A DNA stretch of 64,000 nucleotides from Lytechinus variegatus (GCF_018143015.1 NC_054758.1:7797501-7861500); one strand, 5' to 3'; positions 25,346 through 39,900 are shown, counted from the stretch's first letter. Notes: generated by a model from the sequence alone, not told the origin. Numbers and translations are program-made.

Positions 25346-27287
25346 ATGAAGTGAGACACGAATTTCATGTCCTTTTCAAATGAGTAAGCTGGCTGCAATA
25401 TGGTTGTCTAGTAAGAGCTGATAAATAGGAGAAGCGTGAAAATGTATGTGATCAAGGTCGAAGGAATAAAATACAACAACAATGAATTGGCCTAATTCTA
25501 CTATTATTCTGTTTAATGCATAATCTTATACTGTCTTGATGGCAAGAAAGACACTTGCCCAAGAGGTAGGAAAACAGAAAAGGTGAGGGAGAAATGCAAC
25601 ATTGTTAATTTCCCGAGCGAACCGCGGAAACCAAATACTTTTCTCAAATTAAAGTGAGTGAGAGAGGGAGAGAGAGAGAGGGGGGGGGGGGGTGATATGT
25701 TTCGTTTAGGTTGGCATTCTTTGAAAAAAAGGAATAAGAAAATAAAAACCAACAAAACTAAACTGCTTTCCCTTTACTCCTTTCAATCTTTCCCCTTCTA
25801 TTTTTCTTTATTTTTGGGGACATTTTTAAGGGGGGGGGGGTGGTGCCAAATCTGTCCTCCACACATGATCCTTGATTCGTATGGCAAGCAATACAGCCCG
25901 ACAATATAAGGCAGGCTTTGTCATGATATAAAAGTCCAGTGATAAAAAGGGGGGCTTGGAGGCTTTTGCCTCCCCCCCCCAAAAAAAAATCACGACCCAT
26001 CCCCCAAAATGGAGAGAGATAAATAAACTGAAAGCAAAGAGTATGGTAAGCCTATAAATGTCTGTATATTTTCTAAAAATCTATCGCAAAATTGGATTTT
26101 GATAATAAACTTGTCCAGATTTTTGCTTGCTAGCTCGCTCCGCTCGCTTGCAATACGCCATTATCTGGTCCCTCAAAATTCTGGGCTCATTACACAACTG
26201 CTCACTAGTTCCGATAATCACTATCTAGGTAATTTCTTTTGTTCTCTTCTCACCTTCAACCAGGGAGCGAATGATTTTTCACTGAACAAACTCTAGCCTG
26301 TTTAGTCCTCGTTTGCTGCTTGAATTATTTTCCCCTTTCTTCTAAAGTTTAAGTTCTTGATATTTATCATTTACCATCCTCTGTTACAACCTTTTCAAGA
26401 CTCGCTCACTACGCTCACTCGATGCATTTCTGCAATAATTACAGACCCCTTGAAACACAATTTTGGTCATCGTTCTGTTTTTCAAAAATGACTATTGAAA
26501 ATTTGATTACTCGCTTCACTCGCTCTCATATTGATATTTTCTGTAGTTAATCAATCACTTTATATACCTACAAATCATTTCTCCATCGCAAAAAAATCTT
26601 GATTAGCCTTTAACTGACAGATGGTAGTATTATGTCCTTAATTATTTAGAGTATATACCTAGGTATGGCCATGATGCTAATTACACACCATTTGAACTTT
26701 TACACCATCCTGTATATATTTTTGTTGATATTTATACTTTGATATCATCTGCAATGTATCATTTTATATCACAACGAATCCATTGCAATACAGCCAGCCC
26801 CCCCCCCCAAAAAAAAAAACAACCCCGCCTGAATGACGGTAGTGCTATATGTACACGGTTATATACCCCTCTTATAACACTTGGATTTTCCCGTCAATAT
26901 ATTGCTATCTACCCCCTCCTCCCTTCTCCCCGCCCCCACTGCTCGGACAAGATTTGACCCACAGAACCCCTATCCATAATTTTACAAAATAAATGAGAAT
27001 AAATAAATCTATCGCTTGAAATATTTGTTTGGTTGTATTGTAATGAATTGTAAAGCATTTATTTTCTGTAAATTAAAAATTATAACGATGATATACATTT
27101 ACACTAAAAATATTCAGTAAAAAGAAGGACTTGCCTCACATAGCGTTGAACGTACCAACGCTGTTTTACAGAGGGTTCCCTAGTTTTCATAGTTTTAGAT
27201 AAAGTTCAGCATAGGCATAGCTTCACTTTCTAAGAAAATATAAAACATAGGCTTATACTTCTAATATACTAATATACTTCTAATACT
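25346..27287. other. Intergenic with poly-G and GCTCGC-type words
   Basis: Poly-G runs at about 25680-25691 and 25829-25839, a poly-C/poly-A junction at 25971-25988 and another at 26800-26818. CpG-rich words like GCTCGCTCCGCTCGCTTGC recur near 26133, 26401 and 26508. No gene supported. Confidence 0.5.
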
Positions 27288-28220
27288 TTACATGTTGTAT
27301 AATACTCTTATTCTACCTTATGTGTCATATTGTAATATTCTTTGGGCAACATCAACGAGTGTCACAAACCCAATTCTTTTGTTGCAAAAGAAAGCAATTC
27401 GCATTTGTGCTGGAGTTGGTTACCGTGATCATACGCGCCCTCTCTTTATAAAGCTGCAATGTCTTACTGTTGATGATGTCCACTTTCTTCAAACTTCCCT
27501 TTTTATGTATCGGTTTAATGACAAAATGTTACCTACCTGCTTTTCCAATATGTTTCAACAAAATAATACTATCCATACCTACCACACAAGACAAGCATCT
27601 AATATGCATTTGTATAACCCTCGCACACTGTTGGCTCACAAATCTGTCAGACATTATGGACCTGATGTTTGGAATTCGATACCTACTAGTATTAGGAATA
27701 TATTATCAGTGCATTCCTTCAAAAATGCGGTAAAACGCATACTTGTCTCTAAGATGTAATTTTTTTAGCAAGACACAATTTGTTGTACTGTACATTTTAA
27801 ACTTAAGTATTGATATAATTTCAAGTATTATTACACCTCACACACTCCTTGTAAATATTTGTAAATAGTTGTGGAACATAATAATTTGTTTATTTAGTTT
27901 TCTTTGTTTTGTTTTTCTTTCCCTTCTTTGAGTAATCATTAGTTTTGACTTTTCAGTATTGTTTTTATATTTATGTATGCAAATCATATATCCAAAGGTC
28001 TGACAACAGCTCAAGCATCTGCTTATTTTGTCATACCACTGCATGTCTGCAACCTTGTTATAATCAGTTATGTTAATGTTATGTTAATCATCATAATTAT
28101 ACATTATTATTATGTAAAATTCAAGTAATCAATTTTGTGACGGTTACACTATGTAAATTATCATGACATGCAGAAACAAATAAATAAATAAATAAAACTA
28201 AATAAATAAATAAATAAATA
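27288..28220 (+). mobile_element. 5'-truncated LINE, reverse transcriptase tail
   Basis: An open frame (27292-27759, 155 codons) covers the RT thumb and C-terminal part of a CR1-group element (LILPYVSYCNILWA, LLQKKAIRICAG, PTCFSNMF, HTRQASNMH, GPDVWNSIP). It aligns in order with the end of the LINE at 11679 but is clearly another family. A 3' UTR follows and ends in (AAAT)n at 28175-28220. The 5' nine-tenths is missing, as is usual for aborted reverse transcription. Confidence 0.88.
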
Positions 28221-28269
28221 TAGAGTTAAAGTTGAAACTTTATTATAAAAAATATTTACTAAGACAATG

Positions 28270-28475
28270 CAGGGACGGATCCAGTATTTTCCAGGGGGGG
28301 GGGGGCAATTTTTTGGAGGAAAATTTTGACAAAACAAGAAAAAATAGGTTTTCAACCACAGATTAAGGGTATTTCGTACCCCAACAAATTTGACAAGCAA
28401 AAAAAAAATAAAAGGTTTTCAACCACAGAATAAGGGTATTTCGTACCCCAAATAATCTGACAAGCAAAAATTAAA
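28270..28475. repeat. Poly-G-edged repeat with 65-bp tandem units
   Basis: Two to three units of about 65 bp contain TTTGACAAGCAAAAA, GGTTTTCAACCACAGA and AAGGGTATTTCGTACCCCAA. A G12 run lies on the left edge (about 28295-28306). The same unit occurs diverged at 9610-9860. Confidence 0.75.
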
Positions 28476-28666
28476 AGAGGGGGCACACCTCTGTTTTAAT
28501 GACAGTTTGATTACAAAACTTTTAAGTTTGCTTCTCAAAGAGGAGGGATCTGCGCTTGAGACAATGTTATTGATGTTATTGTTTTAAAAACAAGTCCAAA
28601 ACCTAGTTTCCATGAATGCATAGAGCATTTCTATTTATGTCACTGATGGATAATAGAGTTAAGTCC

Positions 28667-29071
28667 ACCGCACACCTTACGACTGTTTGCGATCCGATTT
28701 TGGAACCAATCGCATTCATTTTCTGAAAATGTGAATGGAACATATCATTTTATTTGAGGTTAAAATAAATAGGAAGAATACTAATATAACAATTTTTAAA
28801 GATTGCAAGCATTCATTTTGGAGTGAAGCCCAAATTAGTTTCAAATCGTAGCCAATCATACGACTGCAGTGACGTCATTACGACCAGATATTAAATTTGC
28901 TTTTATTATAAGAAGGATGATCATAGCATATAGTCACAGATTTGAATATAGGTATTTTTACGATGATTTCGATCATTACACAGTAAGATATTCCAAATCT
29001 CAATATCAGCATCAAATTGTGCTACGTGTTATTTCAAAATTGAGTCGCAGACCAATCGTAAGGTGTGCGGT
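28667..29071. mobile_element. MITE with ACCGCACACCTTACGA ends
   Basis: The left end (ACCGCACACCTTACGACTG) and the inverted right end (ACCGCACACCTTACGATTGG) match for about 16 bp, and weaker pairing continues to about 40 bp. No coding frame. A decayed relative is at 59628-60271. The right end stops 36 bp before the first X-box-like motif of the downstream gene. Confidence 0.8.
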
Positions 29072-29106
29072 CGCCGTAAGTCGATTACTGAGTCGACGAC
29101 TCGACT

Positions 29107-29221
29107 GTTGCCGAAAGTAACTCTGTCCGAAAAGTTAGAGCGCCATCATCGATGGGTTGCTTGGAAACGTAACGCTGGCCCAATCAATTATCTCATTGGC
29201 AAACATTTTCCTGAATTGAAG
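29107..29221 (+). promoter_or_regulatory. Candidate promoter: two X-box-like motifs, CCAAT boxes, non-coding exon
   Basis: GTTGCC-GAA-AGTAAC (29107-29121) and GTTGCT-T-GGAAAC (29156-29168) fit the inverted half-site layout bound by RFX factors; the second deviates in one half. CCAAT (29180-29184) and an inverted CCAAT (29195-29199) follow. AAG/GTAAGC at 29221/29222 is a good splice donor that could join a short untranslated exon to the coding exon at 30982, whose upstream acceptor candidates (TACTCAG, CAATAG) end at 30956 and 30968. Transcription start and splicing are inferred. Confidence 0.5.
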
Positions 29222-30981
29222 GTAAGCTTTTACTCTTGTTTTATCGAAATTATATTTAGGTTTATCATGATGATGGTGAAGAGCATTCTATACTTTTACG
29301 TTACTAGCATATTTTTATATTTATACTTGATATACTACCTTAAATGGGTTATAAAATTTACGTGTAGACTGCTGCTCTTAGTACTACTACTACTAGGCTG
29401 TAGTGTAGATATTGTCCCACATGTTGAAAATTATGCTGGCTAAGTTGTACTGTAAGTGTAGCGTAATGTTTTTTTTTCTTGGACTTTTGAGAGTTGAATT
29501 GGGCTTGTTTGATAAGCATTATTTTCCACACACTTTACATACATTTATAGGGCTGCCATCTGTCATACTCACTCATTTTGGTAGGTAGGACAACAACTAT
29601 TTAGAATAAATAAAGCTCTTAATGTATTTTTTGTTAATTTGTAAATTAAAAATAGTCTAACTTCACATGAAAATAATCCTCAATTAGCTACTAGTTAAAA
29701 GTTATAGAAATTCCATATAACTTCTGATAAAGGAGCACAATAGATCATGTTTATATGCCAAAAAATACAGAAGAAATTGTACCTACATGTAGTCCTAGTA
29801 CTAGTCCTAGCTCAACCGTACATCTCGAGTAGATCTATAATTCTATACATGTTTCGTGCGTATAGCCGCGTGCCAGCGAAAATCCACAAACTTCATCATG
29901 GGAGCCTATATCTATGGCTTTAGTATGCATTGGCGCTGCTTGAAACTTTATCAATTCAAGTTTTGAAAAGGATCCATAAATTTGGACCCATTCAACCCAA
30001 AATTCATAAAATGCCAACAAAAAAATGTGGCGAAACGTAAAATGAGCTTTCAGATTCTATGAATCATCAATAGATTTGAGCTTATTTTGAGTGGATTACG
30101 GTGGATTTCAAAGCTAAATTTAGTGTTAAAATCAGCTAAAATCCAGCCGGTTACGGTGCCACTGTACACACTGTACAGGGGTACAATCACAGAGGGGAAA
30201 TGGAGTAGCTATTCTTCTGTCCTGCCATAGGCTTTAACGTTAGCAATATGCTGCTTTCGTGGCACTAACACATTGACAAGTGAACCAACGTGCCTATGAA
30301 AATTTTGTGCACATCCCTGACAGCACTAGTGCGCTATGGCCGTGCCTAATTTTGGTCCTTGTTAGGTGTAATTCTAACTCTAAATGTTAACTTAAAACTT
30401 TGTTTTGTTTGCATGCATGATCTCTCTCATTTTGACCCATATCATCGGCGTGTGGGAGTCTCGCTCTCAACTAGTTTTCTGATATCGGAAGCCTGTATTT
30501 AGGAAAGAGTTATTGCACTTTTCACTGTAGTATGGCCACAGCCTGTCAAGCACTCAAGAAATCCAGTAGGCTGTGGAAAAAAAGAAAGTTTGCAAACTTG
30601 GACCAAAACCACAGATTTATTCAATGGACTATGTCGAATGATGTGGGGGATGTCAATCACGGACGTTAGATATAGTGATACATTTAAAGATTTTTATGTT
30701 CAAATATAAGTTAGTTTAGAGATGGCCTGAGCATTGCAATTCAAAATAGACAAATGTAGATTTATATACATATAACGTTAAATCTATTTTAACCATTGAC
30801 CATATTTCATTTTGTGAAAAGAAAGTTTCTAAAGACAAAAAATATGACAGAAAAGTTGTAGATATAGATGACAAATCATTTTGTAAAATGAAAGCTTCTG
30901 TAGAGCTATCTCAATGTTCTTCCAATTTGTGTTTTTATTTTATTCCCCGCTACTCAGTTATTCAATAGATGTTGGTAAATA
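29222..30981. other. Probable first intron
   Basis: A+T-rich sequence with no coding exon or recognisable repeat, lying between the candidate donor at 29222 and the first coding exon. Confidence 0.4.
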
Positions 30982-33900
30982 ATGGATGAGGAAGTGGATA
31001 TCAAGACAGCCCCGCAGCAGGATAGTAACAAGTTTGACATGCTCTGCGATGGCGTCCTCAACTCTATAGCATTAGTACAGGCAACTCTTGCTGAGGTAAA
31101 AACAGACACAAATTGCAACCTTGGGGGTGTTTCACAAAGATTTATGTATGAGTTGCACTTAAATGCCTAGTTGTGTGCATTATAAAGGCATAACCATATT
31201 GGTCAGATCATGCAAAGAGGATGTGCACATTGTATTTCAGATACGTGTCAACATTTAAGTGCGATTTAAGTCGTACTTAAATCTTTGTGAAACACCCCCC
31301 TTATTTTATTTCTTTCTTCAAGTGTCTACTAAGGCGACTTCTAGGGCGTGAAACAGGCCCAAAACAAACGAACAACAACAACATATCTTCAATGATATCA
31401 AACTTTGTTTGATTGCTCAGGGGAAATGTTAAGACATTATTCAAACTATTTTGAATTGGTGAAAAGAATCGTTATTACCAAAGCGGTGGAAGTTAGCTAC
31501 TGTATTTGATATTCAAGTTTCACTGTTTCCTTGTTTAATTTTCTTTCTTTCTTGTAACTTTTGTACCTTATGTCGCATAATTTTGGATCCGCAAACCCAA
31601 TCATTACAAATTTGATCTGAAGGGTTGCACAAGACTTGAGAGAAAAAAATTTCCTGAAACAATGCGACACTATACACAAACCTTTTCCATTGAAGAGTGC
31701 TGGAGAAAATGTGAAGGGAGGGGGAAGAGGGGTTCCCCAGTCTGTTTAAGATTAATGCTCCTATCACTGGCCTTGAATAGGCCTATGTTTGTGACCTTTT
31801 AAATTTTTGGCACTTGTGCTGTTAAACAGACGAGCCCTATAGAAAAGTGGCCTTTCCCTAGAAAAAACGAAATTTAAGGCTGGAATTTCTCCACATTGTG
31901 CTACACTCAAACCAGGTGAGGTGAATAGGTACACCTACACCTAGGAAGATTAATTCATTGAATGCACTGAGCACTGCTGAAGAAGCGGCAGCACAAACTC
32001 AAGCTGGGGTACTGATAGTTACACTTTGTATTCTCTGAAAACTTAGACTGTTTATTTAAAGTGAAATTTCAATTTACTTCTCAGTGTAGCCTCACACTGA
32101 TACACATAATGTTTTCATCTCGGAAATAGCTCTGGGGCTGCTGAAAAGGATTATACTGCAAAATTCTGGGTTGAAAAATGATGTAAACTCAATTCATTTC
32201 ATTCTTATTATTTAATATCAGTATTTAAGAAAAGAACCTCATGTTTTGGATCTGTGATTTCTCTTTGTCAGTTCCTGTCATTGAAAGATGAACTCCTGAT
32301 TCATGCTCTACCTCCAACTCTGATGGCCAGACTTATCATGGTCTCTGGTAGGATATTCAGAAGGTAAGAATTCAATGATGAAGACTTGCAACCAAATACT
32401 GATCGCTACAATGGTGTGAACACCATCTGTACTTTTTTTTTCCACTGAAACCTCATTCATCAAGTGCTCCAGCCTGAAAATAATCTAAAATGCAAGAATT
32501 CAAAGATATATGCTGCATCTAAATACTGGTACTGATCGCTGCAATGGTGTGAACCTCATCTGTACATATTTTTACACTGAAACCACATTCATGGGTAATC
32601 CAGTCTGAAAATAATTATATCTCAAATGAATTGTACAATGTGAGTAAAATGTTGAAAATTTCATCAATATTTGATAACAAGTAACAAAGTTTTTTTGAAT
32701 GTAAAAGTTCTCTTATATTGTGTGAAAGCAGTTATATGCACACCCTCATGAATAGCTGTGGTGATGATGTCATGTCTGCACTTTCTACTTTCTTAGGTTA
32801 TTACAAGAAATTATAATTATATGATATGTTTCCCTTGTAACAATCTTATGTATTAAATTGGTTGTCAACCTGATTTTTTTTTCATTCTTGTTGGACAAAA
32901 TTGAATATGTAATTTCAGATTTACAAAAGAACAAGTGGGGTATGGCACCATCAGCTTGCTCTTTTCATACTCATTAAGCATGCATAGAACTGTTTGAAAT
33001 AATGCAATATCTAAAAATGTCACAACTTTTTTTCCTTGTCCAGTTTTGACAAAATTTTCAGTGTTTTGTTTGTATTTATTTTATCTAATCAAGTCATATT
33101 ATTTTCAGCCTGGAGCCCTGGAGTATCTCTTTAAGCTAACTATTCTTGACTTTACTGAATCAAATTCGATAGATTCATGATTTCAGCAAAATTTCAGCAC
33201 GAATGATCTTGAGACCAGTTGGTTAGACTGGTCCAAGTTCTCTCTGTATCCTGAGAAGGGAAGAGTGCTATTATTTTCAACCTGGAGTACCCCTTCAAGT
33301 GAACTATTCTTGACTTTACTGAATCAAATCTGATAGGTCTGTGATTCCAACATAATTTTAGGTCCCCAAATATTCCTTACTATCACTATAAAATCAAATT
33401 CTATCTCTAATTTCAGCACGAATGATCTTGAGACCCCAGTCAATGAGTTGGTTAGACTGGTCCGAGTTTTCTCTGTATCCTGGGAAGAGAAGAGTGCCGC
33501 TCTGAAAAAACTTCACAATGATTACGAGAGCAAGCACAAGCAGCTCAATATCGCTGTGAGGAGACTACAACTTCTTGATTCACAGGTAAATATATTAGTA
33601 TGATTATTTTTATTATAATTCCAAGGTTAAAGCCTATCTTTAATTTTGTTAAATTCCCAAAATAGTGCACCTCACTAATCCATTCTATTATGTAATTATA
33701 CTAATGCATTTACCCTTAAACTTGTGTATAGTTTTGGTAAATCCACCAAAATGCACCTATCACTATTCCAATTCATTGCTAGCTAATATGAATGGATATG
33801 CCCTATAACAGTTATGATGTGGAGGATATGAAATGAAAATGTGTTTTACAGGATAAATTTTGCGATTTTACATGGAAATTTAACTTGATCGGGTCACCCG

Positions 33901-36900
33901 ATCAAATTAAAATATCTGTGTGTTTTTGTCTTTCAATTAAATCCTATTCCAAATCATGGAATGGGCTGAAACTTTCAAGATATGTTCTTTGTCTGTAACT
34001 TTTGGATATCTAATCACTAAATTTATAAGATAAGTGCTTGAATGCCCATTTTTTAATTTAAAACAAGCATCGCCGAGAGAGGGCGCTATATATCAAATAT
34101 TTGAATATTTGAAATTTTCTCAGAGAAGTGCAGTTGGAAAGATATCTAACGGTCTCTACGCTTCAGTAAGATTGTCATATTAGATGATATTCGATTATCA
34201 ATCACATTATTGACCCTTTACCAAAGCTATACACAGGCTTTAAATGATTGTGTTGTGAAGGATATAAAGTAAAAGTGTTTTATTGAAAAAATTATCAAAT
34301 TCTATATCAAAGTTTAATAAGATTGAGTTACCGATTGAAATAAAATATGTGTGTAGTTTTGTCTTGTTTATATTAAAGACCTTAGGCATGGAATGAGCTG
34401 AATATTTCAGGATGTAATCTTTGTCAGCAGCTTTTTAATACCCACTTACTGCTATTTGAATAAAAAAAACATACTGATAGAGAGTTTATATTTAAATACA
34501 GATTTGAACGGCTGGAAAATGCCATACATTTATATGTAAATTCTAATGGGCCAAAATTCTGTAAATGACCAATATCTTTTTGTACTATTTTAGTATTGTA
34601 ATGTTCGATGATACTCGAGTACAGCTCACATTACTGCCCCTTTACCAAAGGGGCACTAAAGTAATGACCTGATCAATGACCTGATCAATTTTCAGTCATA
34701 CTCAGATTGATTTTTTGAAGGAGGATATTTGAAGTGTATATATATATATATATATATATGCACTGAATTTTGTTCTTATTGTAATTAAGCAAATATATTT
34801 GACTTGGCAAAGCAAGCTTTAACAAAATTATATTTTAAATCAGCAAATTTACTTTGCCACTCATTAAGTGTATCAGACATCTATTTTATGTGATCAATAT
34901 GAAATATATGCAATTCTGATTGAATTAATATTTAAGAATTATTTTTGAGTGTGTGATTTCCACAAATATTTCTAGAGTGCTCTTTGTAATACTGTAAACA
35001 TCTTCATATTTTAAATGTTTTTATAGGCTAAGAGAATGGCAAAGGAGAAACGCATTATGATGTGGGAGAAACTCTTCTCGAAGGTCACTAGTTGCAGAGG
35101 ACACGGAAGAAGATGGAAATTCCTCATTGATAACTTCAAGCAGAAGTCTAAGTTGGGGTAGGTTCCATGAGAAATCATCATTCCCAAGATCAAGCGCCAG
35201 TCTAGTTAGGATTGATTTTGTGAAAAATCCCTTTTGCTTCAGGCAGTAGTCTACTTCAAAACATAAAAGCAAGATATGTTTAATAATTGTGATATCTGTA
35301 GTGTACGGAGACCAAGATAGTAGCATCCGTCTAGAGACTGGTAAAAACAACTTTGTTAGCTATAAACAAACCAACCCAAGTAAAACCTGCCGACTTTATT
35401 GTTTTTTTTAACTTGACCCAACCCAAAATATGCTAATTAACCCACCCTTCTGTTCATCAATTTTCTGCATTATTTTAAAAAATGAAAAAGCAAATAATCC
35501 ATATTGTGAGCACAGGACACTTATGCCTGATTGACCCTTAAAGTGGAGCGTCGTGGCCCATTGGATTAGTCTCCGGACTTTGAAACAGAGGGTCGTGGGT
35601 TCAAATCCCAGCCATGGCGTAATTTCCTTCAGCAAGAAATTTATCCACATTGTGCTGCACTCAACCCAGGTGAGGTGAATGGGTACCTGGCAGGAATTTA
35701 TTCCTTGAAATGCCCCAGCGCTGTAAAAGGCTGCGGGGCTAAAGCCAGGGTAATAATATCCAAGTCCTTTGGAAGCGCATAGAGACGTTATTTATAATGT
35801 GTTATGCGCTATACAAGAACTGTCTATTATTATTATTATCTCTAGTAAAAATAGATCCGACAACTTTCATATCATACCCTGTATTGTAACGAAAAGAAAA
35901 ATTACAGACTGACTGGCCGACAGTACTATCCCTCTGTTACAGAATGTTCAGGCCTTAATGGGCAATTGTTATTTATAGAAAATACCCCCAATAGCAGAAT
36001 TTTGTTATTATTGTGATGATAATGAAGAATAGTTGTAGATAAATGTATATTTTTTTACTTTATTAGGATGGAGCATCTCCAAGCATACATAGAGTCATTG
36101 GATAAAGAACCTGATTCTGACGGAGAAGGAGGGGATAAGGACGAGAGCAATGAATTTGATGGGCGGAGCCAGTCATCAGTGAATGAACTACAATTACTCA
36201 GCTCAGTATGTATTACATTTACATCTAATTGTAATAATCAAAAATATTTTTGCATGGCTTGTGTTTCATCAAACTGTTTGTATGGACATGCACTTGTGTA
36301 TGCACAGCTGGAATATGTTCTTAGGTTCAAAGTTCATTTTTTACAACGTATTAAAGCGAAATAAGGTACAAGAAAGAAATGATTGTCTGTATGATATTGT
36401 CTGAATACTAACTACATGTACTATTATCTAAGTGAATATCTTGTTTTTACATGACTCTATATCTAACTGTCAGCTACATTGCTGTATTGTGTTGTCTACA
36501 TGACTGTATGATTCACGTACACATGTGCATGACTTTATATCTTTATCTATATCCAACCCTTGTGTATATATGGCCTGTATCTTGTTGTGTTGCTGTATAT
36601 GTTACTATTGTCTACAGTATGATAGTCTGTAAGCACAGACTCAAATTTGACACTAACCAAAACCATGTCTAGAGCGAAGACTAGACTTCAAACTCTCTAG
36701 CTGTGTCAAATCCCCATGCAGCCACAGTGCATAGTGAATATAGTCTCACTACTTTATACTCTTCACTATTCATTCTCCGAATTGCGAAAATCAAGGGTCT
36801 GTACCTGCAGACTAACTTTACGATGCCATTGTTTTCTCCATTGCATTTGTCTTGTAGTCCGATGAACTTGATTTCACCGAGGAGTCTGACGAAGATGATG

Positions 36901-39900
36901 AGGTCAAAGGTCACGAGAGTACAGCTAGGGCGACCGTACAGACGCAGAGAGATGAATTAGATAGTGATATCGTCACTCCAGCAAGCAAGGTAGGAAACTT
37001 TTATTTTTAGTGATTTAGTTTCATGTAATTGTAAGAGAAATTGCATCAAAACTCATGCTAGAATAAAAAATAATTAAGTATTTTGCATAGATAGATGCAT
37101 AAGATGGTGATATAGTCACTCCAGCTAGCAAGGTATTATGATTTGATTTCTTAGGATTGTTATGAAATTTTTATAATCAATTTATGCTGAAATAAAAAAA
37201 ATGATAAAGAAAAATATTGGAAAACAGTAATCAATTGAAAAACCTAGATAGGTACATGTTTGTGATTTAACAATCAATATTCATATGAAGGTGAAAGGGA
37301 AACATCAGTAAAGTTTTCAAGAATACAAACTTATAACATTGATTTGATTTAATTTGATTGTAATATGAAATTTTATCAAATTGTTATTATAATTTGTTAA
37401 TCATTATTATATAACTATAATTTTTTCCATAGCGAGTGACTTTCATCGACCCCAAGAAAGGCTTAGGAGGTCCCGAGGTCATCCCAGAGACGGTTATTGT
37501 GGAGGTTCCTGCTCCAAAGCCCCCTTCAGCTGATAAGACTGTATGGACGCATGAACCGGAATATGACTGGTTCTTTAATATAAAGGTAAGGAGGGTGGGG
37601 GGGATGCAATGCCCTAGTCAGCATTAGTAAGCAGATAAAAGCATCATCTCTTGCATTCTTGATAGAACCTTCTGGCTAACCTGGGCTCTGTCTTACAAAG
37701 CGTTGCGATTGATCCATCAACCTCAACAATACGGAAATCTGTCATTGTCATAATCTTTCCTACAGGAGATTTGCACAATGTCCTTATGTAAACAAAGAGG
37801 AGCATATTGGATTGTCAATGAATGAACGAATATGCATGTACATCATGTCTCGAAAACATGCATGTTATATGATAATGATGATGACTTTCCATAGTTGTGG
37901 TTGATCAGATTAATCGCAACTCTTCGTAAGACAGGGTCCTGATGTCCGGACACGTTTATACAAATTCTATCGATCTGGGTTGCCTCGGCATACATGCATT
38001 CAAATAGTACAAATAATTATGAAGGTTTGCGTTTTATAATATTATTTGACATAACTCTCAACTGAGTAACATGTATGAAAGGGGAAGTTCTTCCTGATAT
38101 TCAGTTGATTTTGATAACAGTAGAAAAATTAGAGAATATTGGTAAAGGTTTGATGAAATTACGTTGAAGAATTACAGAGTTTCATACGAACTGTTAAACA
38201 TTGATTTTTGTGACTCCTCCGTATATCATGTCATGCCATATAAAGTTCCCCAAAGTGACATGTTCTCAAAAACTTGTGATTTTAGTTGATTATTCTACAT
38301 TTATCTCCCTCGATCTTCTCATCTGATTGTAGGTCTTCCATCCAGTTGGTATTACAGGACCAGACATCAAATGCAGCATTAACTTCAAGAAAGATTTCAA
38401 GAAGACAGAGTTTTATGCCAGACCCGTGTCTAGGGGTAACAAAATTTCCTTTAATTTATTGGGAATCTTTGTAACTTATTGGGAATCTTTATAACATTGC
38501 TTGTAGTAATCAATGTGAATTGGGTGGGAGGGGGGGGGGGTACAAATGCTCATTAGAGCCCTAGAAAATTCTCATTCATTTATCATTTTTATATATTTCA
38601 TTTTCATTTCATTTCAGTTATTTTCCATTTCCAACAATCATTTGAAATAAGTTTTGTTTCATACATCTTGATATAATTATAATCAATGAAACAAGGAAAC
38701 TTTATATGTATAATAATCAAGGTAACCATCAGGTCAGAAACGGAGGAAGCTGCCTTGAGGGGAACATCAAATATATTGCCAGCAAAAGAATCATATTGGC
38801 CTGAGTCTTTAGACAAGGGCAATATGGGTCTTTTAAGGGCAACATATTTGATGTTCCCCAAAAGAAGAGCCAGACAATATTTTCATTATCATCCAAACCA
38901 GATATCTCAAGCAAAAATCATGATAATGGTGATATTTCTTTTAAACATAGGGGTCTATGTTACGTGAAATGATTCATCAAATATAACAATAACATATACC
39001 AAAATATAACATAAATCCATTGAAATAATGATGTGAAGAATGTTTGGTCATGGAATCCACATCCTTCTTAACATCGACTGACATCACTTGATTGAACCAT
39101 TTAGGTCTGAGTGGAAGACGTTCGCAGGTGCGCTCCGGGCGAGGCATGATCGGATCCAAGATAGGAAAGAACAACCAAACATCAAAGTCGGTCACTCTTA
39201 AGTTACCAGATGAGAGAAATATTGACGATAGGTGAGATGTTGTGACTTACGTACCCAGTGATTCTCAAACATTAGGCGGTTACAGCACAGGGTTCAGGGT
39301 TCCCAGCCCATTAGGGAAATCAGGGAAAATTATTTTACTTTTTCCAGTCAGGGGAAAATCAGGGAATTTGATAGAATATACCTCAACTCAGGGAAAAATC
39401 CCTTAAATGAGGGAAAAATCAGGGAATTTTGATCAACCCGAAAGTTGAAAGCACGGTAGTCAGTCAGACTCTGTTATATTTTGTTGCATATCACAACAAC
39501 ATCCATTGAATGACTGGTTATGGTGGTGATAATTAGTTTTACATTATTTTTTTAATACTGAAAATAGATGTAATTCACTGCAACAACTTCGTAAACATGC
39601 GAAATTGGGAATGGGTTTAAGTAATTATCAGGGAACATTTAAACTTCATCAGGGAAAAATCAGGGAATTTTGTTTACTCGAAAAGCTGGGAACCCTGGAG
39701 TTTAAATTGATTCAAGACTACCAAGGCCGTGGATGCCCTGTTGACTTGCCCCAGTGCCCCTTCCATTGGCCTTTGAGATTTGTTCAATGCTTTGTGCAGA
39801 AATGTAGAAATATGGCCTCTAGACAAATTGCCTTTAGAAATGTTATTTTGCCCTAAGAATATCTAAATATGTATAAAATGATAGAAATAAAACAAATTGG

